From positions 248,001 through 312,000 of the forward strand of contig NW_017962918.1 of the NCBI RefSeq assembly GCF_001661345.1: a stretch of DNA of 64,000 nt, read 5' to 3'. The position numbers and the translations under genes were made by a program. Positions 57,423-64,000 of the stretch are shown piece by piece. How positions within the stretch are numbered: the first letter of the stretch is position 1; the number at the start of each line of letters is the position of its first letter. This DNA is from Ascoidea rubescens DSM 1968 (taxonomy: Eukaryota > Ascomycota > Saccharomycetes > Ascoideales > Ascoideaceae). Under the pieces are notes generated by a model. The model worked only from the letters and a program-made list of their open reading frames with translations, searched no databases and was not told the DNA's origin.

Positions 57423-57780
57423 ATAATAAGTAAACAGTCTTTTCATACTGTATTTGACATAATTGAATTTTATGGGTTGAAACAAATATTTGAAACATTT
57501 AGAGATGAAGCAACGTTGAGCTGGGAGTGTGACTTCAAATTGGGTGATGATGCAGTGATAGAAGCAAAAGAAGTATTTTTCAGGTTATAAAAAGTTGGAG
57601 GAAGTGTTTTGTTTGAAATTAAATCTTCATTTGCACCAGACTAGACTTCATAAATACATTTGTTGGTTGCAACCTTGTTTCACTTGCCGAACTACTGTTG
57701 CAGATATCGGTTTTCGCTCTTTCAACAAATGCATTCCCATTGTTGACGTTGTATCTTTCGTCTCTAAAGCAATTAAATAG
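57423..57780 (+). CDS. Two adjacent open frames, possible host exon(s)
   Basis: A frame of 55 codons (57,423-57,590) reads EFYGLKQIFETFRDEATLSW and then ECDFKLGDDAVIEAKEVFF, with acidic, well-mixed composition. An overlapping second frame (57,562-57,780) has the Cys-containing segment HKYICWLQPCFTCRTTVADI and ends SFVSKAIK. The local base composition is less AT-rich than its surroundings. TTTTTCAG at 57,576-57,583 could be a splice acceptor for the second frame. No family recognised. It may equally be a decayed gene. Confidence 0.25.
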
Positions 57781-58397
57781 ATTTGCAGCAGGGGCAAAGA
57801 AAAATAACACATAATTGCAATCTCAAATAAATCGGATATTTAGCACAGATTCATTTTTAGTCACTGGTCTTTTTGTGATTTATCATTGTATAGCATGCTA
57901 AAATGGATATTCAATTAGCCACACGACCCCTATGTAATTGCAATAGATCTGAGGATTTGATGCTGGACAATGCTTGATTCATATGAATAAACAACGTGAG
58001 GAGATCCTTCTCAGCCCTCCAAATAGTGGGGAAACTGTGCTGTGTCTTTTAGGGCACAATGGCTGTTTCTGTCCTGTCCCAGTTTTTGTCCGTCTTTCAG
58101 TTTAAGTGACCCAAATCTTGTAGAAGGTTTTTAAAGTAGATTAGATTAAAATTTTTAGTCAATAATAATTGTGTACATGAGTTCCAATATACAAAAATGA
58201 TCATAAATTTTGTTTTTTCCTTTGTTTATTAAGCTTTTATTACTTATGGTTTTGTAACTTATGAACCAATTTTTTAAATGATTTAAGTAATTTGGTATAT
58301 GCTCAATAATATTGTGAAAAATCGCTTAACTAGTTTTATACTGGATTGTTACAGTAGATAGGGATTATTTTCCTGTCGATTTTACCATCCTCAATCA

Positions 58398-58616
58398 ATG
58401 TTAAAACACACACAATCTCCACATGATAAAAATCAGATAAATTGTTATGGCAGTTCAAAGAATCCTCAAGATTTATGTAGACTATCTGGTGGATGCTCAT
58501 CCCCCTGCAAGCTTAAGTCAGTTTCAATTTTTTTAATAGGAATTATGGAAAAGCTGTTTTTGAAATTGACGCATAATTTGAAACATACGCATGAAAAGGG
58601 CAACAATTTTGGATAA
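58398..58616 (+). CDS. Small open frame, 72 codons, doubtful
   Basis: The frame begins MLKHTQSPHDKNQINCYGSS and has three cysteines in its middle part (CRLSGGCSSPCKLK). It then becomes Lys/Leu-rich. There is no recognised domain, no supporting neighbour and no clear splice site. The length is within what chance allows. Confidence 0.12.
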   Translation: MLKHTQSPHDKNQINCYGSSKNPQDLCRLSGGCSSPCKLKSVSIFLIGIMEKLFLKLTHNLKHTHEKGNNFG

Positions 58617-59268
58617 ATTTCTCCTTAGCATTTTTAACTTGTTGACTGATGGGATGGATTTTTCAGATTTTTGTTATTTTCGAATTTATCAGTTGTGAAA
58701 GCAAAAATTTCCAATTTCATGTTCCCACTTCATTGAAGTGTATTAAAGCTGATGGGAACACCATGGAAGTACTATGAAACCTCAGCAGCTGACTTGTCAT
58801 ACCAATATAGTTTGTCCTTGTGTTTGAGTTTTGATCCTTTTTTTATTATCAATCAATTAAAATCATTGAGACCACCAGAAGGGCAGTCATTAACCAGATA
58901 AAAGGAAAAGGAATGTTATGAGGTCTTTTTCAGCTTCTTTTTCAACCTCTAAATCCCAGGCCTATTGGCCATTCTGAAAAGGAAAGTGAATCCGCTCAAC
59001 CCCTGATATAAACTCATTCTGCCCTCTTTCAAATATCAGTCAAACTACCGTTTATTGTGCGTTTCCAATAAACACAAATGCTACTTCTTCATATTGCCTT
59101 TTGCTCAAGATGATCATTTTCCTGTTGGACAAACTGCAAAGGCAACATAATAATAGTGCACCAAGTTGCGTAGCTGAATACGAAAATGGTTCCATTGAGC
59201 TGGTGTCAAATTTATTTTGAGTGTTGCCGATTTCCGCAGGCAAAGATAATTTTTGTGCATGATAAAGC

Positions 59269-59795
59269 ATGCTGGCCACCATGCTTGATTTTTCTGCTGC
59301 TGATATTGATGATATTGATGATATTGTTGTGGTGGTGGTGGTGTTGATATCGCTAAAAGTCCTTAATTTCATGAATACTGCAAACATGGCAGATGTTTCA
59401 GCAATCATGGAGATTGTATGGAGTGAAGACAGGAGGGTTATTTTGGTTATTTTGATTTTAGATTCAACAGGCTTGCTATATTTTATGGTGACTGTAAATT
59501 ATCCGAATATTGTGGACATTGTGGAGCATCTAAAATGTCCACAAACTGCAAATTTTATACATATGATGAAAATTGTATGTTTTATGGAGATGGTAGATTA
59601 TTTAGATATTGTGAATTTTCTGGATATTGTATATTTCTAGGTAGTGCAGATGTTGTAGAGTTTGTAAACTTTGTTCAAATTGAATATTTTGTATATTTTT
59701 TGGCTATTGTAGATTCTGCAAAGGCTGCTATTGGCGCGGTTTTAAAATATGGTTTTCTGTTGAGTGTAGTTGATAAAATAACCACTTCAAAATAA
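59269..59795 (+). repeat. Degenerate short-period repeat region, open on both strands
   Basis: A compound run at 59,298-59,345 (GATATTGATGATATTGATGAT, then GTTGTGGTGGTGGTGGTG) leads into about 450 bases of imperfect units resembling TTTGGATATTGTAAAT and TATGGAGATTGTATG. One plus-strand frame (59,269-59,640) is Val/Ile/Asp-rich, a second (59,535-59,795) is Tyr/Cys-rich, and the minus strand is open at 59,052-59,408. Several overlapping open frames are expected from a decayed minisatellite and argue against three genes. Confidence 0.5.
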
Positions 59796-59826
59796 CATCC
59801 ATTGAAAAAACAAAACCCTGGTATTA

Positions 59827-60069
59827 TCATCTTTTAAACCAAAGAAATAATTCAAATATTTTTGTATAGTCAGTGGGGTCAATTGTCGGTTTTTTTATAT
59901 CAGTAAATTCTCTAAACAAGAGAGCCGAAAAATCAAAAATCTTAATTATATTTTGTTCAAATTGGTTGTGATTGGATATATCAATTATTAATTCTAAAAA
60001 GTTTTTCTTTCCATCACTAACATAAGCACCAATGTGAGTGTCTGAATGCCAGGAACAATAAAATAACAT
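59827..60069 (-). CDS. Open frame, 80 codons, unrecognised possible exon
   Basis: The minus-strand frame starts MLFYCSWHSDTHIGAYVSDG and continues KKNFLELIIDISNHNQFEQN, with balanced charged and hydrophobic residues and no low-complexity tract. It ends EIFELF-like sequence (KIFELFLWFKR) at a stop at 59,827. I recognise no family and there is no confirmed splice site. It could be a small host gene, an exon or chance. Confidence 0.25.
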   Translation of the reverse strand: MLFYCSWHSDTHIGAYVSDGKKNFLELIIDISNHNQFEQNIIKIFDFSALLFREFTDIKKPTIDPTDYTKIFELFLWFKR

Positions 60070-61529
60070 ATTTTATTTATTGATAGAGTTATTGTGAAAT
60101 GTTACTTGACAAGTATTGCAACTTCATCATAGGGTTTAATTTAGTAGTTTATTTGTTTTACTCATTTGGTCCAAACACATAAAAATCTTGTTTGTTGTTT
60201 GTTGTTTGCAGTATCAAGCGTGTTCTGATAGCTCATCTTTTGTGTGGAAACCAAACCGGTAATAATATTATTATTGCTGTATTCAATATTTATAGATCTT
60301 TTGCCAGTACTGGGATCACCTATATTAGTTGAATCAAATATCTCATCATTTCAGAAATGAAACTGTAATAGTTGTCAACACATTTTTTTTATTTTCCCTT
60401 TATAAACCTATCATTATCATGGCTTAGGTCATTATTGTCAGTACTACCATCACTCACTAAATTGAAATCTATTTCACTTTTATTGTTATTCAGAATTAAA
60501 ATTTGATTGTAATCATTCGAATCCAATTGAGAACGCTGGAAAGAAATCCCGAAAATCTAAAGTAGAGTGTGATTTTTAGTGTAAATCAAAGCTATATAGA
60601 GGAAAAGGTAGTTTAAAAAATAAACAGTATTATATTTATTTTTTAATTGAAACTTGTTGCAATAAACAGAAAGTTTCGGTTCCGGTTTGGAGTAGTTATT
60701 TATTCAAGCAAAACTCGAATATAGAAGTAATTAGTTTGTGTTTCAAATAATAAAGTTACTTGCAAAGACGTAAAATGAAATTGTACCTAGTTTTGCTCAA
60801 AGTTTTCCTAGGGATTAAATTTTATATTTAAGTTTTTCAAAGCTTTTTGAAAATCCAATCCACAAAATACTTTTCCTATCAATTTAAAAAGAAAATATAA
60901 AGCCAAAAACCATCAAAGCAATTAGTTTGTAGTGTGTCAACACATATTTATCATTAAATAGATTTCATAAATCAATCCACTGGCTCTTTTTTGTATATCT
61001 AAAATATGTGAAACCGTTTGGGGTCTCAAAGTAAAAATTATCTCCACACGGAAGAAGGTTTAAATGTTGGTGTAAAGATCAAATCTGCATTTCCGCATCA
61101 ACTAACACCAACCAAAACATATGTAAAACAGGATTAAAACATAAACAAAATAGACATTATAAGTATCATAAACAGTAAAAAATCATAATCAGATAATTAG
61201 AAAAGCAAAGGAAAAAAAAAAAAAACCTTCTGTAAAGTAGATTTTGTAACTAAGTGTAGACTTAAAATAAAAGTTGTCTCAGAAATTATTTGCCGAAAAA
61301 TTCAAAGATCAAATTTTGTAAATTACTAATCTTGCGTTAAATAGATAACAGCTTTACCAGGTTTTTTCTTTATTTCTTTTGTTTCCTTTGTCTTTTTTTA
61401 ATTTTAAGGTTGAATAACTGGTTTTGATTTCAAAAAGATTATTTTTGATGTTTGGATTGATAGTTGACTTTTGAAGGAAATTTTCTGAATTTAAATCAGC
61501 ATTTCTAAAAATTAAAAACAGAACAAATA

Positions 61530-61562
61530 ATCAAATAATAAAATAATAAAATAATAAAATGG
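61530..61562 (+). repeat. Microsatellite (AATAATAA-type)
   Basis: A short AT-only tandem repeat with unit close to AAATAATA, repeated about four times, sits in gene-free AT-rich DNA. A run of about 14 A residues lies nearby at 61,213-61,226. Confidence 0.8.
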
Positions 61563-62350
61563 ATCTTAAAACAAAATGTATATATGCAGTACAATGTATA
61601 CCACATATTGGTTAACTTTTTTGTGATAGTGGATAGTATATTTTATCAGGATTTAGTGGTCAAAAAACATAACAACTGTCAATATAAATATAGTTTGTAA
61701 AGACTTCAATAAAATAAATGAAGAATTAGTAACAAAAGAATTTAATAAATAATAAAAGTAGTAATTAGTGTAAGCAAAAATAGATCTAAAATTTAATTGA
61801 TTGTTATGACTGTCGTGATAAATAGCATATTTTAAGTCAGTTTACCATTTCAATTTGACTGCAATGTTGATTGAAAAGCATTTTGTAAAACTAAACGATT
61901 AGCACCCTTTTAGCTCAAATAGATTCAGTACATATTTATTGTTAATGTCAATAAGAGAAGTTGGCACCATCTTTGAGTTTAATAAACATTGCAAAGAAAA
62001 CTGTGAGCCAATTTAAGGTTTTATATCAACTTTTTCGAAAGGGAAAAATTTTCGTTTTGATTCTTATTAACACTTTTTGCTAAAAATTATTTTCAAAGTC
62101 ATTTTTTTTGTTGGTGATAAAGTGGCTCTTAATTATAATTCTTTTATAATAATAAGTTTTCAAAACCTGAAAATCATCTGATTATATATTGGATTTCCCA
62201 AAGGTTAGTATTTGTAGCTAGGAAGAAGAGTGGTTAAAGTAGGTAATGAAATTGTTTACTTTAATTAACAATATAGCTCTTATCAATAGATCTTTTAAAC
62301 TAAATTATTTTCAACTGCAGATAAATAACATTAATAATTAGTTTATTTGA

Positions 62351-62581
62351 AAGCAACTGAAAAAGTGGAAGAAGTTTGATCAACAATTTGGTGGGAAAAA
62401 CATTCTCCGTCAGCAAAAAAAGCAACCAGTTTTTGAAATTAAGTTTGGAACACCAAAACAACGCTTATTGCTGAAGAATGAAAAAAGAGATAAAAAGGAT
62501 CTGAAGGTGAAGAAGATGAAAAACCAAAACACTAAATATTGCCTTCAAGTCTTTAGGATATATGGGCTCAAAGCTGACTGA
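62351..62581 (+). CDS. Lysine-rich open frame, possible internal exon
   Basis: A frame of 76 codons has no early methionine. It is strongly basic, with about 20 lysines, in segments such as LKKWKKFDQQFGGKNILRQQ, PVFEIKFGTPKQRLLLKNEK and DKKDLKVKKMKN. Lys-rich tails of this kind are typical of nucleolar or RNA-binding proteins, but A-rich DNA also biases toward lysine. A possible splice acceptor (TTTTCAACTGCAG) lies just upstream at 62,309-62,321, although a stop at 62,348 in this frame lies between. No family recognised. Confidence 0.22.
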   Translation, partial: KQLKKWKKFDQQFGGKNILRQQKKQPVFEIKFGTPKQRLLLKNEKRDKKDLKVKKMKNQNTKYCLQVFRIYGLKAD

Positions 62582-63032
62582 TATTGATTCCAAACAAACC
62601 TTAAAAAAAACGACCACAAACTGAAGAGCGTGAAAGGTTGAAAGAACCACTCAGCATTAGGATAAAAGTGAGCAATCATAAAAGCATAAAAGCACAAAAC
62701 CAAACATTAAATTAGATATATATAACAATAGCATAGGTAGTGATATATATTTCCATATTGGTTGCTTTGAACTAATGTTTGAACTGTTATTTTGAGCTTG
62801 AACTGGGTGATAATTTCTCACTTAACGCTGATGGTTTTTGTGAGCGAGTGGGAGGAAAGCCAGTGGAAAGTCTAAACACAAAACAGTGATTTGTCTGAAG
62901 TGTTAATATCACAAAGGTATTGAATTAAAATTGCCATAACTCTTCATTTATATGGCTTTTAAAAAATATTCAAAGCATTGTGTAATGTAGAGGCCATGAA
63001 TTGATATTGAGTAAACATTTTCCACGAAAATA

Positions 63033-63239
63033 ATGAATAATTTCAACTTTTTCGTTGTATGGACTTTTGAAGGCCTATGGAAACGGGCTGTTTTGATGTC
63101 TTCGGCGTGCATGTGCGCACCGCGCCCTGTGCCCTTGAAACGACTCAACAAATGTAATAAAGATGGGCTTCGTCGTGGAAAGTTCTGCTGTTTGGTGGTA
63201 TTAGAAGCAGTTTTTTGTAGTTATTTGCTCTCTGAATAG
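63033..63239 (+). other. GC- and CpG-richer patch in AT-rich flank
   Basis: About 63,040-63,200 is clearly richer in G, C and CpG (for example CTTCGGCGTGCATGTGCGCA) than the DNA on either side. It is open in both directions (68 codons plus strand, 67 codons minus strand). Such a patch could mark a first exon or promoter of a host gene, or an unrelated insertion. I cannot decide which strand, if any, is coding. Confidence 0.3.
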
Positions 63240-64000
63240 TGTGCAGCTAAGAATGAGCGAGGATTGCTGCAAATTATTTGGTCTTGGTAATTGGGTTTCA
63301 AAGCAAAACAGCTGGATAAACAAAACCACTCAAGAGTTGCCGAATAGAATATCTTCTGTATGGAGCAACATCTACTGAAGACAAATAAGAATTCAGACCT
63401 GAGATATCAAAATATAGTGCACTTTTTTCTTTATAAATTATCATTTATTAAAGTCATGCAAGGGTTCCACTTAATTAATGAAGTTTAACTAAGCTTTATA
63501 ACGAAAAAGTGGTTTTATTGCGAAGTTTGGATAATTAAATGATAATAAGCAACCAGAGTATGATTTTGACTAATTAATAACTTGCAAAGATTTAGGAGGA
63601 GGAAAAAAAATTGGTGTTGTCAAATTTTTGCTACCTTGCATTATTAAATTGTTTTCAAACTCAAATTTCTGGTCCTTCGAAATCCCTTATGGAGTGGCAG
63701 TAGTATGATTAGATTGCTGAAAATACTGAGTGGATTTTCATCACCAAAACCTTATTGAGTTACAGGCTTTATCACTTTGTTTATATGATAATAATATAAC
63801 TTTCCAATTAGTGACTTATCACCATCTTCATTCAGACCTGATATGCTTCAATTAAATTTTATAAATGAACCGTTAATCAAAGGGTGAGTTGGCGTATACA
63901 AAAAGATTGTTGTTCAAAGCTCAAAAAAATGAAATGTGCCTGTCTTTAAAAGAATTTCATTATTGCACATCTTTGAAGATTAAAAACAAAACTCTTTCAA

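Larger units (their letters stand above)
53071..64000. other. AT-rich flank without copia sequence
   Basis: The last recognisable copia motif ends at about 53,068, and from there the DNA becomes very AT-rich with long A or T runs. I find no LTR, leader, gag or pol signature in it. 53,071-55,930 and 60,070-62,350 hold nothing I can support beyond short chance open frames and simple repeats. 63,240-64,000 is likewise empty. Possible coding pieces are listed separately and are all weak. Confidence 0.7.

Noticed and set aside
59052-59408. 118-codon minus-strand open frame with a Thr/Ser/Ile-rich start
   Set aside because: Its most regular part is the reverse of the GAT/GTG repeat at 59.3 kb, and the plus strand is equally open. 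Better explained by repeat structure.
1-64000. Polinton, gypsy or other capsid-bearing DNA element, LINE, or DNA transposon
   Set aside because: Integrase always precedes RT where both are readable, which is the copia order. I saw no protein-primed polymerase, LINE-type RT, transposase or terminal inverted repeats typical of DNA transposons.
1-64000. tRNA, rRNA genes and CRISPR arrays
   Set aside because: No cloverleaf-like A and B box pairs, rRNA landmarks or regularly spaced identical repeats were noticed by eye. A covariance-model search would be needed to exclude small RNA genes fully.

Overview
This is eukaryotic DNA with no intact protein gene that I can recognise. I cannot name the species. 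The landmarks are a dense graveyard of one Ty1/copia-type LTR retrotransposon family (about positions 1-53,070) and a strikingly AT-rich flank (about 53,070-64,000). Both would fit a metazoan, fungal or protist genome with AT-rich intergenic DNA. There is no sign of bacterial gene organisation.

Positions 1-53,070 are packed with fossil copia copies. I identified them from short in-frame islands that match family landmarks in the right order: gag, protease, gag-pre-integrase zinc motif, integrase, reverse transcriptase (RT), RNase H. I also used recurrent LTR and leader signatures. The LTR begins with a purine-rich AAATGGG followed by TGTTGGCGAG. The leader carries CACCGGTCTGC, then GGCTGGCGAT, then TTAATATATTA, then a gag start resembling ATGGATTCGCTACAACA. 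Every copy is broken many times and all look old.

The copies form eight blocks of alternating orientation. They are minus 1-7,324, plus 7,330-11,305, minus 11,305-18,490, plus 18,640-29,440, minus 29,440-34,040, plus 34,137-39,000, minus 39,000-44,650 and plus 44,700-53,070. Where minus meets plus, the elements face head to head across shortened, partly palindromic leaders (18.5 kb, 34.1 kb, 44.7 kb). Where plus meets minus they face tail to tail (11.2 kb, 29.5 kb, 39 kb). Inside two blocks, neighbouring copies share a single LTR (23.15-23.68 kb and about 48.0-48.16 kb). The array ends in a cluster of leader fragments (52.4-53.07 kb).

From 53,070 onward the composition changes abruptly to very AT-rich DNA with no copia signal. 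It holds a few open frames of 60-110 codons with protein-like composition that might be exons of unrecognised host genes, one repeat-derived stretch near 59.3-59.8 kb, and simple repeats. None is assigned a function. Element boundaries come from reading by eye and are good to roughly 50-200 bases unless a motif fixes them.
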